From JBCBKZ01 sp039026975 (lineage in GTDB: Bacteria; Bacteroidota; Bacteroidia; J057), in assembly GCA_039026975.1 (NCBI GenBank), contig JBCCLI010000411.1, positions 1-5,800 of the forward strand: a DNA stretch of 5,800 bases. The letters are read 5' to 3'. The notes under the pieces were generated by a model, which had not been told where the DNA came from, did no database searches, and worked only from the letters and a program-made list of their open reading frames with translations. Positions 1 to 5,666 of the stretch are shown here, in pieces (the stretch's first letter is position 1; the number at the start of each line of letters is the position of its first letter). Both the position numbers and the translations under genes were made by a program.

Positions 1-759
1 GCTACGCGTGGAGCTAATCAGATCTCCGAAACCATGGCGCAGTATTCTGCACTGATGATTCTGAAGGAAGCCTATGGGGAAGATGTGATGCAGCGCTTCC
101 TCCGTTATGAACTTGACCGCTACCTGAGAGGCAGGTCTGGAGAAGGTAAGTTTGAGAAAACCTTACTAGACAATGATTCACAATCTTATGTGTGGTATAG
201 AAAGGGGTCTTTAATTCTGTATGCCCTTCAGGACTATGTAGGAGAAGATTCCCTGAATGTAGCCTTCCAGAATTTTTTAGATGAAGCTGCTTTCAGAGAA
301 GATGCTCCCTTTGCTACTGCTAATGAGTGGTTTACTTACATAGAAGCCGTCACTCCTGACAGCCTGAAGTATTATATAGAGGATAGCTTTGATAACATAG
401 TGCTCTATGAAAATAAGGTAAAGGAGGCCTCTTATAAAGAGCTAGCGGAAGATGAATATGAAGTCACCCTAACGGTAGAATCTAAAAAGACCTACTATGA
501 TGGTTTAGGAGAAACCTTAAAGGAAGGGACAAAGAAAAACTTCATAGAAATTGGTGTTCTAGCGGAAGACGGGGTGAATGAAGCAGGTATGACGCAGAAA
601 AAACCATTGTATTTGAAGAAGCACTGGCTGGCCCCTGGAGAACATACCCTAACCTTTACCGTGAATGAGAGGCCTGACAAAGCGGGTATAGATCCTTATA
701 CCAAACTTATAGATCGTGTACCGGAAGACAACCTGAAAGCAGTAGATGAAGCGGAATGA
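1..759 (+). CDS. M1 family metallopeptidase, C-terminal part (probably of an ABC-2 permease/M1 aminopeptidase fusion); 5' end outside window
   Basis: The frame is open from base 1, so the Met codon at 34 is internal and not the start; 252 codons are present. M1 enzymes are zinc aminopeptidases with an HEXXH motif and a third zinc ligand, a Glu about 19 residues further on. The HEXXH lies upstream of the window, but the segment ISETMAQYSAL holds that conserved Glu (residue 10 of the fragment, bases 28-30). YVWYRKG (residues 63-69) matches the conserved tyrosine region of the family; Tyr66 aligns with the transition-state tyrosine of LTA4 hydrolase (PYEKG). A helical part follows, then a beta-rich C-terminal domain from about residue 137, ending in a GIDPYTKLIDR-type tail. 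From memory this tail is typical of Bacteroidota proteins in which an ABC-2 membrane permease is fused to an M1 domain, so the full protein may be a membrane protein of about 1200 aa. The fusion is inferred and not visible here. Tandem stops TGA TAA (757-762) precede a hairpin. Confidence 0.87.
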   Translation, partial: ATRGANQISETMAQYSALMILKEAYGEDVMQRFLRYELDRYLRGRSGEGKFEKTLLDNDSQSYVWYRKGSLILYALQDYVGEDSLNVAFQNFLDEAAFREDAPFATANEWFTYIEAVTPDSLKYYIEDSFDNIVLYENKVKEASYKELAEDEYEVTLTVESKKTYYDGLGETLKEGTKKNFIEIGVLAEDGVNEAGMTQKKPLYLKKHWLAPGEHTLTFTVNERPDKAGIDPYTKLIDRVPEDNLKAVDEAE

Positions 760-763
760 TAAA

Positions 764-795
764 GAGGCTGTCTCAATAGAGGCAGCCTCATTTTG
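764..795 (+). terminator. Rho-independent terminator-like hairpin after the M1 gene; may also be an IS end
   Basis: GAGGCTGTCTC (764-774) pairs with GAGGCAGCCTC (779-789), an 11-bp stem with one G-T wobble and an AATA loop, followed by ATTTTGTTT. It begins 4 bases after the M1 stop codon, where a terminator is expected. GAGGCTGTCTCAA also resembles the ends of several insertion sequences as I remember them, and a transposase relic starts 76 bp later, so the hairpin may have arrived with the element. Confidence 0.75.
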
Positions 796-839
796 TTTGG
801 GGGGTTATTTCTGGTAAGAGAAATAACTATCTTGTTGAT

Positions 840-959
840 ATGGTCAATCGTGGTAAACTATTCAAAGAATACAATCAGTCAGGATTTGCAGAACTCCCCC
901 CTTCCATAGATTCACTCATCGGTCCAAATCATCCAGTACCATACTCAATCAAGATTTAG
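840..959 (+). pseudogene. Transposase N-terminal fragment (IS1182-like), frameshifted and truncated
   Basis: From ATG at 840 the frame reads MVNRGKLFKEYNQSG, then FAELPPSIDSLIGPNHPV, then leaves the family pattern and stops at TAG 957-959 after 39 residues. The series FKxYNQ, LPPSxxxLI and xNHPVR is the hallmark start of IS1182-type transposases, which are normally some 450-550 aa. After NHPV the expected continuation is RxxNQ. One frame over, the bases from about 939 read ILNQDLV before a TGA at 963-965, so the loss of one base near 937-939 would explain the break. Everything downstream is missing, so the fragment cannot be an active transposase. It overlaps the 3' end of the convergent PadR gene by 15 bp. 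Confidence 0.65.
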
Positions 960-1277
960 TCTGAGATAAGCAATTGACCCGTATAAATTTTCTCTTATAG
1001 ATTTCATTTGTACCAATACGCTCCTCCCTTTAGCTGTAACCTGATATAGTTTTTTTCTCCTCCCTCCCCTAACTGGGGTAGCTTCCCCAAAGGCTGACAC
1101 AAGATATCCTTTTTCTTCTAGTCGCTTTAAAGAAGACTGGATAGAACCTACACTGATACTCGCATGTAACCTTTCCTCTAACGCTAATTTAATGGCCACT
1201 CCATAAGCGTCATCCTGAAGGATAATCACCATCAGAAGGATTAATTCTTCAAACTCACCAATACGGGTAATTTTCAT
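945..1277 (-). CDS. PadR family transcriptional regulator
   Basis: This 110-aa protein is about the normal size for the single-domain PadR subgroup. It is a cytoplasmic winged-helix repressor that binds DNA as a dimer. GEFEELILLMVIILQDDAYGVAIK (residues 7-30) is the standard PadR opening. Residues 42-59 (SVGSIQSSLKRLEEKGYL) form the recognition-helix region. The wing is 62-82, with the conserved RGGRRKK and the YQVTAKG strand and turn. The short C-terminal helix (83-110) would serve dimerisation. From memory, in Cytophagales this subgroup usually sits directly before a large FtsX/MacB-type permease gene with an N-terminal prefix domain. Here the downstream side holds only an IS relic and the convergent M1 gene, while such permeases appear 4 kb away at 5366-5800. 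Its ligand and targets cannot be read from sequence; autoregulation through the repeat at 1283-1338 is possible. Confidence 0.92.
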   Translation of the reverse strand: MKITRIGEFEELILLMVIILQDDAYGVAIKLALEERLHASISVGSIQSSLKRLEEKGYLVSAFGEATPVRGGRRKKLYQVTAKGRSVLVQMKSIRENLYGSIAYLRLNLD

Positions 1278-1282
1278 ATATA

Positions 1283-1338
1283 ATTCGCAATTGTAGTAAA
1301 TATATAATTTTATTTCATTCGTAATTGTAATAGATATT
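1283..1338. repeat. Imperfect 21-bp direct repeat upstream of the PadR gene (candidate operator)
   Basis: Two copies, at 1283-1303 and 1317-1337, match at 18 of 21 positions and share the core ATTCG(C/T)AATTGTA. They start 34 bp apart, close to three helical turns, so both would face the same side of the DNA. The nearer copy ends 5 bp before the PadR start codon (cat, 1275-1277). On the minus strand a TATATTTA stretch resembling the Bacteroidota -7 element (TAnnTTTG) lies between the copies. Repression of padR by its own product is the simplest reading, but it is an inference, and the region is AT-rich. Confidence 0.45.
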
Positions 1339-1482
1339 AAAAAAATTCTTCACAGCCTACTTTTACGACAAATATCTCTGTCTTAGGCAGAGTAGCCGCT
1401 ACCTTTTATGTGTAATAGATTTGAGAATTCCTTGGAGAATGGTAGGCTAATGATAATAGGAAAAATCTGATTTGAAACAGTA

Positions 1483-1509
1483 CAGCCCACTACAAACTGT
1501 AGTGGGCTG
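1483..1509 (-). terminator. Perfect 12-bp stem-loop, probable terminator of the aldehyde dehydrogenase-DUF779 operon
   Basis: CAGCCCACTACA (1483-1494) is followed by a 3-nt loop and its exact reverse complement (1498-1509). It lies 33 bp beyond the DUF779 stop in the direction of minus-strand transcription. On the minus strand the stem is followed by only a loosely T-rich tract (TACTGTTTC and, further on, ATTTTT), so it is not a textbook U-tract. The stem is strong enough to terminate transcription or protect the mRNA 3' end. Confidence 0.65.
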
Positions 1510-1542
1510 AACCTATTTACATATTCCTGTATGAAAACTGGC

Positions 1543-1917
1543 TTATCCTTCTCCTAACCTAATGGGCCGTAAGGTGACCATTTCCTCCTCCGTATAAATC
1601 CTGGACATGATAACAAATCGTAGTCCTAAAGGAATTTCTACTGAAAAGCTGGCCCCTCTTCCTTCTACCACATCTACGGTAAGTTGGGTATGCTGCCAAT
1701 ATTCAAACTGATCCTTAGACATATAGAAATCACAGTCTTCAATTACGCCTAGCCAGACATCCGTTTCATTCAGCATGAGTTCCCCCTTAGGGAAGCACAT
1801 GGGGGAGGAACCGTCACAGCACCCCCCGCTTTGATGAAACATGAGCTCGCCATGCTGCTTTCGCAGCTTAACTATGACTTCTTTTGCCTGTTCTGTTACT
1901 AATACTCTTTCCGTCAT
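1543..1917 (-). CDS. DUF779 domain-containing protein, aldehyde dehydrogenase partner
   Basis: This 124-aa protein spans the whole DUF779 family (PF05610). The signature is FHQSGGCCDGSSPMC (residues 27-41), with a vicinal Cys33-Cys34 pair, Cys41, and a further Cys62 in the following strand region. DVVEGRGASFSVEIPLGLRF (about 81-100) is the second conserved block. There is no signal peptide or membrane segment, so it should be cytoplasmic. The gene starts 13 bp after the aldehyde dehydrogenase stop codon and is clearly cotranscribed with it. The same pairing with AldB/ExaC/AcoD-type dehydrogenases is common in bacteria as I know the family. Its biochemical role is not settled to my knowledge. 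The cysteine cluster and the constant partner suggest metal or redox handling, or support of the dehydrogenase, but that is inference. Confidence 0.93.
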   Translation of the reverse strand: MTERVLVTEQAKEVIVKLRKQHGELMFHQSGGCCDGSSPMCFPKGELMLNETDVWLGVIEDCDFYMSKDQFEYWQHTQLTVDVVEGRGASFSVEIPLGLRFVIMSRIYTEEEMVTLRPIRLGEG

Positions 1918-1930
1918 ATGCTTACGGCTA

Positions 1931-3454
1931 TTAAAAGAATCCCATTGGGTTCTTATCGTAGGAAATTAGCATATTTTTAGTCTGACGGTAGTGGTTCAAC
2001 ATCATTTTATGTGTTTCTCTACCTATTCCAGACTTCTTATACCCACCAAATGGTGCATGTGCAGGATAGAGGTGGTAGCAGTTCACCCATACACGTCCAG
2101 CCTTGATGGCACGTGAAATTTGGTAAGCCTGATGTGAATCTCTGGTCCATACACCAGCACCTAATCCATACAGAGTATCATTAGCTATCTCGATGGCTTC
2201 CGCCTCATCCTTGAAGGTAGTAACACATACTACAGGTCCAAAGATCTCTTCCTGGAAGACACGCATCTTATTATTACCTTTCAGAATGGTAGGCTTAATG
2301 TAGAAACCACCTTTTAGGCTGTCATGATAAGCAGCTTCTCCCCCTGTCAACACTTCACATCCTTCCTCTTTTCCTATATTAATATAGTTCAGGATCTTCT
2401 CATATTGGTCATTTGAAGCCTGAGCACCCATCATGGTATTAGGGTCTAGTGGATGGCCTAACTTAATAGCTTCAGTACGTTCAATGACCCGCTCAATAAA
2501 TTTGTCATAAATGCTTTCCTGAACCAGCATACGAGAAGGACAGGTACATACTTCTCCCTGGTTTAAGGCAAACATAACGGCTCCTTCTAAACACTTATCA
2601 AAGAATTCATCATCTTCATCCATGATGCTTTCAAAGAATACATTGGGAGATTTTCCTCCTAGCTCCAGGGTAACGGGAACTATATTCTTGGACGCATACT
2701 GCATGATGAGTTGTCCAGTAGTAGTTTCTCCAGTGAAAGCAACTTTATTAATTCTTGAGTTAGAAGCCAGTGGCTTTCCAGCTTCCACACCGAATCCATT
2801 TACTACATTCAGTACACCTGCTGGCAGTACATCCTTAATGAGTTCCATCAGGATCATGATACCTACTGGGGTTTGCTCTGCAGGTTTTAGCACTACACAG
2901 TTTCCTGCTGCTAAGGCAGGAGCTACTTTCCAGGCCGCCATCAGTATGGGGAAGTTCCAAGGAATAATCTGCCCTACTACCCCTAAGGGTTCAGGCACAT
3001 TCATAGAAACAGTAGCAGCATCCAGCTCACTCACAGTACCTTCTTCTGCCCGTATTACACCGGCAAAGTAGCGGAAGTGATCTACAGCTAAGGGAAGGTC
3101 AGCTGCCATGGTTTCTCTAAGTGCTTTTCCATTATCCCATGTTTCAGCACGAGCCAGGTCCTCCAGATTGGCTTCCATGATGTCAGCTATTTTCAGCAAG
3201 AGGTTACTGCGGTAGGCAGCAGCTGAGTTATTCCATTCAGGTGCGGCTGCCCAGGCAGCATCAATAGCCAGCTCTATGTCCTCTGATGTAGAACGAGCTA
3301 CTTTGGTAAAGGTGTTTCCGTCAACAGGGGAGAGATTATCAAAGTATTGGCCATTTGCAGGTGGGGTCCATTTTCCTCCGATAAAGTTATCATAATGACT
3401 TTTGAATTGTGGCTTGTCTACTGCCACTGCGAGAGTTGATTGTAAATCACTCAT
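1931..3454 (-). CDS. NAD-dependent aldehyde dehydrogenase, AldB/ExaC/AcoD type
   Basis: It oxidises an aldehyde (acetaldehyde or a similar short aldehyde is typical of the family) to the acid with NAD(P)+ in the cytoplasm. The start chosen is the Met codon at 3452-3454, giving 507 aa, the usual family length of about 506. An in-frame Met at 3502 would add 16 residues (PCKDIYYSIKKRIPI) unlike the family. Numbered from the chosen start, the catalytic parts are all present: Asn167 in PWNFP, the cofactor segment KPAE (from Lys190), the Rossmann motif FTGETTTG (240-247), the general base Glu264 in LELGGK, the nucleophile Cys303 in NQGEVCTCPSR, and EEIFGP (Glu403, ribose contact). The second Cys305 and the ending PFGGYKKSGIGRETHKM mark the AldB/ExaC branch. 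It is first in an operon with the DUF779 gene and divergent from an AraC regulator. The physiological substrate cannot be told from sequence. Confidence 0.95.
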   Translation of the reverse strand: MSDLQSTLAVAVDKPQFKSHYDNFIGGKWTPPANGQYFDNLSPVDGNTFTKVARSTSEDIELAIDAAWAAAPEWNNSAAAYRSNLLLKIADIMEANLEDLARAETWDNGKALRETMAADLPLAVDHFRYFAGVIRAEEGTVSELDAATVSMNVPEPLGVVGQIIPWNFPILMAAWKVAPALAAGNCVVLKPAEQTPVGIMILMELIKDVLPAGVLNVVNGFGVEAGKPLASNSRINKVAFTGETTTGQLIMQYASKNIVPVTLELGGKSPNVFFESIMDEDDEFFDKCLEGAVMFALNQGEVCTCPSRMLVQESIYDKFIERVIERTEAIKLGHPLDPNTMMGAQASNDQYEKILNYINIGKEEGCEVLTGGEAAYHDSLKGGFYIKPTILKGNNKMRVFQEEIFGPVVCVTTFKDEAEAIEIANDTLYGLGAGVWTRDSHQAYQISRAIKAGRVWVNCYHLYPAHAPFGGYKKSGIGRETHKMMLNHYRQTKNMLISYDKNPMGFF

Positions 3455-3560
3455 AATTGGGATTCGTTTTTTAATTGAATAATAGATGTCCTTACATGGC
3501 AAGTCAATACTTACCGCTTAAGAATGAATTTATCTAAATATTAAGTATTTTATAAGACTG

Positions 3561-3607
3561 ATACTCTCAGGAGTATGAACTATTCTATCAAAAAGGAGGT
3601 TCATACT
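3561..3607. promoter_or_regulatory. Palindromic candidate operator in the divergent aldehyde dehydrogenase/araC promoter region
   Basis: AGTATGAAC (3572-3580) and GTTCATACT (3599-3607) form a perfect 9-bp inverted repeat with an 18-bp spacer; the half-site centres are 27 bp apart. Fused to its left is a second small palindrome, ATACTC-tcag-GAGTAT (3561-3576), so the AGTAT core occurs three times in 47 bp. The element lies about 107 bp upstream of the dehydrogenase start and 55 bp upstream of the AraC start, a sensible place for an AraC-family activator or autorepressor to control both genes. No function is proven. AraC proteins often bind direct repeats, so the palindrome could instead belong to another factor. 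The rest of the intergenic region (3455-3661) shows no clear -33/-7 promoter pair. Confidence 0.5.
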
Positions 3608-3661
3608 ACTTACGGTCTTTACTTGTGGAAACAGATATAAAAGGTACAACTACTCATCGCT

Positions 3662-4564
3662 ATGTATCTCCCAAAATCATTTTATAACGGACGCACTTTA
3701 GACACCCTTGTAGAAAATAAGACTTCTTACTCCCTAAAGCAGGCTGAGATTCATGTATATGAAACCCATCAGCAGGCAGAGCGTGTCCTGCTTCAGTTTA
3801 GTTATCCTGTATTAGCTAGTATGATACAAGGAAAGAAAGTTATGCATTTACAGCATGAACCTAGCTTTCCTTTCTTCCCTGGAGAGTCCTTGATCCTCCC
3901 TCCAGATGAACCTATGGCTATAGATTTTCCTGAAGCTAGTTTGCAGACGCCCACCCGCTGCCTAGCCATGACCATCTCCGAAGATAAGCTTAGGGAAACC
4001 ATAGAAATCATGAATGACCGGATGCCTAAGGCAGATGATAGGGAGTGGAATATGCTGGATTACAGCTTTCATTTCACTAATGATAATAGCATCTATCAAA
4101 TATTACAGCGGCTTCTGTTTCTGTTTGCAGAGAATCATAATATGAAGGATGTATTTGTAGATAATATGCTGCAAGAACTCATCATTCGAATCTTTCAGGC
4201 TAATTCCAGGAAGGTCTATCAAGAACATAGTAAGTCCTTAAGTGGTAGCCACAGGCTGGCCTATGTGATCCAGTATATAAAGGAAAATCTGGATAAATCC
4301 CTATCCATAGAGGAGCTTAGCCAAAAAGCCTGTATGAGCAAGTCCCACTTTTACCGGGTGTTTAAAGATGAATTGGGGATATCTCCAACAGACTATATCA
4401 ACCGTGAACGTATTAAACTAGCCACCCGACTTATGAAAGACAAAAGCAGAAAAATCAAGGATGTGTATTTGTCTTGTGGCTTTGAAAGCCGTTCCTACTT
4501 TAATCGCGTATTCAAAAAGATTCAGAAAGTTTCTCCCAGAGAGTTTCAGTCAGCTGAGAGCTAA
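3662..4564 (+). CDS. AraC family transcriptional regulator, probable regulator of the aldehyde dehydrogenase operon
   Basis: This is a 300-aa cytoplasmic DNA-binding protein. Residues 1 to about 190 form an effector/dimerisation domain of the AraC N-terminal type, with the pattern PGESLILPPDEPMAIDFPEASLQTPTRCLAM (73-103) typical of beta-barrel sensor domains. Residues about 200-297 are the double helix-turn-helix: the first in LSIEELSQKACMSKSHFYRVFKDELG (214-239), the second in KIKDVYLSCGFESRSYFNRVFKK (264-286), closing with the SPREF signature (291-295). It is transcribed away from the dehydrogenase across 207 bp, the classical layout for a regulator and its target, and related regulators beside such dehydrogenases are familiar in Bacteroidota. 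The ATG at 3662 gives a normal family length and starts with recognisable N-terminal sequence. The inducer is unknown; an aldehyde, an alcohol or a downstream acid is a reasonable guess. Confidence 0.93.
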   Translation: MYLPKSFYNGRTLDTLVENKTSYSLKQAEIHVYETHQQAERVLLQFSYPVLASMIQGKKVMHLQHEPSFPFFPGESLILPPDEPMAIDFPEASLQTPTRCLAMTISEDKLRETIEIMNDRMPKADDREWNMLDYSFHFTNDNSIYQILQRLLFLFAENHNMKDVFVDNMLQELIIRIFQANSRKVYQEHSKSLSGSHRLAYVIQYIKENLDKSLSIEELSQKACMSKSHFYRVFKDELGISPTDYINRERIKLATRLMKDKSRKIKDVYLSCGFESRSYFNRVFKKIQKVSPREFQSAES

Positions 4565-4612
4565 AGAGGTTATTCATACAAGGAATTTCGTAATCCCAGC
4601 TTCATACTAGTG

Positions 4613-4636
4613 GCCTTACTATATTGAGGCTATTAT
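4613..4636 (+). terminator. Weak stem-loop between the convergent araC and hypothetical genes
   Basis: GCCTTA (4613-4618) can pair with TTGAGGC bases at 4625-4630 through 6 bp with one G-T wobble and a 6-nt loop, followed by TATTATT. It lies 48 bp after the AraC stop and just before the stop of the convergent gene. It is short, so it is only a possible terminator. Confidence 0.28.
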
Positions 4637-4639
4637 TCA

Positions 4640-5233
4640 TCATTCAGTATGGGGGGAGATACTGAAAAAGGATTCTTTGCCCAAGTGCTGTCCAAACTCT
4701 TTAGCAAGGTCTTCAAGCTTTCCTTCATCCCCTACAGGAAAAAAAGCTCGATCAAAGATGCCTAAAGAAACTACCCTTTCAGCCTGATAGTAGCGAGTTC
4801 TCTTATCTACTAATCTAAATCTTAAGGATGTGAAGAATCGCATCCATTTTTCTATTTCAACACCATAATATTCCTTAGCCTCTTCCCTACTTAGGTTAGG
4901 TTCTTGTCCACCTGCATAGTTGAATTGTGAATGGTAAACTGATAGATATGCCTCTTCAGTGTAGATAAAAAAATCATTGATAGCTGATTCTTTGCTAATT
5001 ATATCAACAACCGTTTCTATTTCATGAGAATGGATTAATACGGGCTTTTTCTTGCGAATAACCACTCTTGCGTCTTCAGGTAGTTCTGCTATCTCGTAAT
5101 CATCAGGAATGGAGCCTATCAAGTTAGGATATTGATCTGAAGTAGTTACATAGTAGCGAAGTTTTCCCGTTTTGGTTGCTGCTTCCCGGAAGTAATGAAC
5201 CTTCCCATGACGATTAACATAACAGTAGGCCAT
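4640..5233 (-). CDS. Hypothetical protein with N-terminal YVNRHGK...TKTGK module
   Basis: This 197-aa soluble protein has no signal peptide or membrane segment. I do not recognise a named family. Residues 1-62 (YVNRHGKVHYF, TKTGKLRYYV, IPDDYEIAELPEDARVVIRKKKP) look like a small beta-rich module that I recall at the start of uncharacterised proteins in various bacteria, in which a short YYxxxGxxYY/TKTGK sequence is followed by a proline-glycine or proline-aspartate segment and EIxE. The remainder, about 63-197, is rich in aromatic and charged residues and contains WMRFFTSLRFRLVDKRTRYYQAERV (about 131-155), with no catalytic motif I can name. ATG at 5233 is the only sensible start, with an AT-rich leader before it. 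It stands alone: a gap of about 130 bp separates it from the permease remains upstream, and it converges on araC. Its function is unknown. Confidence 0.8.
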   Translation of the reverse strand: MAYCYVNRHGKVHYFREAATKTGKLRYYVTTSDQYPNLIGSIPDDYEIAELPEDARVVIRKKKPVLIHSHEIETVVDIISKESAINDFFIYTEEAYLSVYHSQFNYAGGQEPNLSREEAKEYYGVEIEKWMRFFTSLRFRLVDKRTRYYQAERVVSLGIFDRAFFPVGDEGKLEDLAKEFGQHLGKESFFSISPHTE

Positions 5234-5287
5234 GAAGAAAGATAGTTTTTTGAGAATAGATACATCTTCTTTTCGAGGGTACTAAGT

Positions 5288-5323
5288 TATACTTTTTCCT
5301 TTAAGTATAGCCTCCTACAGGCT
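5288..5323 (-). other. Two small adjacent hairpins between the permease remnant and the hypothetical gene
   Basis: TATACTT (5288-5294) and AAGTATA (5303-5309) form a 7-bp stem with an 8-nt loop. Beside it AGCCT (5309-5313) and AGGCT (5319-5323) form a 5-bp stem. On the minus strand they come about 43-80 bases after the permease remnant's last stop codon, so they could act as a weak terminator of the permease operon. Neither has a proper T-tract. The rest of 5234-5365 shows nothing else. Confidence 0.25.
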
Positions 5324-5365
5324 GATACTTATCCTTGAGATACCAAGTAGAAAGCGTAAAACTCC

Positions 5366-5666
5366 TTATTCATCCCGTAGCAGCTCCACAGGGTTTACAA
5401 ATACCGATTTCTTTGGCTCTGTTCTCCGCCATGAAGGTGGCTAAGCCCAGTAAGCCCAGACAGGAAATCAAAATGGCCAAAGAAGAGAAATAAGTAGATA
5501 AGGTTCCTACCCTATTTTCAGCCTGGTATAAGGCATCATATTCCTCGCTCAGAAAACGGTAATCCAAAGTGTAAGCGGGATGATGACTTTTAAATACCTC
5601 TTCCAGATAGTCTTCCCGGCAAAACCACCGCAGAAACTTCAAGGGACGCTTGGGAGGTTTACTCAT
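5366..5666 (-). pseudogene. FtsX/MacB-type ABC transporter permease, internally deleted remnant
   Basis: Three separate pieces of one permease are joined. Residues 1 to about 23, PPKRPLKFLRWFCREDYLEE, are the start of the prefix domain found on large Bacteroidota FtsX-type permeases (PPxxPLxFLRWFC..DYLE). About residues 24-89, including YRFLSEEYDALYQAENRVG, the membrane segment TYFSSLAILISCLGLLGLATF (58-78) and AENRAKEIGI, belong to the region leading into the last FtsX domain. From about 5401 the expected RKVLGAS does not follow; a shifted frame instead reads FVNPVELLRDE and stops at TAA 5366-5368, exactly how these permeases end. The starting frame itself stops at TGA 5370-5372 after 98 aa. 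Intact members have roughly 800 aa with four membrane segments, so about 600-700 aa at the first joint (about 5595-5603) and about 100 aa at the second are missing. The ATG overlaps the stop of the upstream permease by 8 bp. If translated, it would give a one-helix stub. Confidence 0.8.

Larger units (their letters stand above)
764..962 (+). mobile_element. Solo left-end remnant of an IS1182-like insertion sequence
   Basis: Between the M1 gene and the PadR gene lies a stretch with a palindromic, IS-end-like sequence at 764-789, a short leader, and the first codons of a transposase-like frame (840 to about 962). No second inverted copy of the 764 end and no remaining transposase sequence are seen in the window, so only one end appears to survive. 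The right boundary is approximate: it is set where the recognisable transposase residues stop, just inside the 3' end of the PadR gene. The family assignment rests on recognising the N-terminal motif; the exact IS end is inferred. Confidence 0.5.

Noticed and set aside
495..680. 61-aa minus-strand frame within the M1 peptidase gene
   Set aside because: Shadow of the conserved + strand coding sequence; no family features.
1339..1482. Search for a small gene or RNA between padR and the DUF779 operon
   Set aside because: No frame with family features and no structure beyond the repeat at 1283-1338 and the terminator at 1483-1509.
2622..3071. 149-aa open frame on the + strand inside the aldehyde dehydrogenase gene
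   Set aside because: It is antisense to a clearly conserved enzyme, has serine/threonine/proline-rich composition typical of a shadow frame, and matches no family I know.
3455..3502. N-terminal 16-residue extension of the aldehyde dehydrogenase from an upstream Met
   Set aside because: The extension is unlike the family, and the internal Met at 3454 gives the normal 507-aa length, so the region is treated as leader DNA.
3802..4011. 69-aa minus-strand frame within the AraC gene
   Set aside because: Shadow of the AraC N-terminal domain; no family features.
4601..4609. TTCATACTA, identical to part of the right arm of the candidate operator (3600-3608)
   Set aside because: Single 9-base match in AT-rich intergenic DNA, no palindromic partner nearby; chance cannot be excluded.
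5370..5666. Reading the 98-aa frame as an intact small membrane protein
   Set aside because: It combines pieces from the two ends of one large permease family, and the true permease C-terminus follows in another frame, so decay explains it better.
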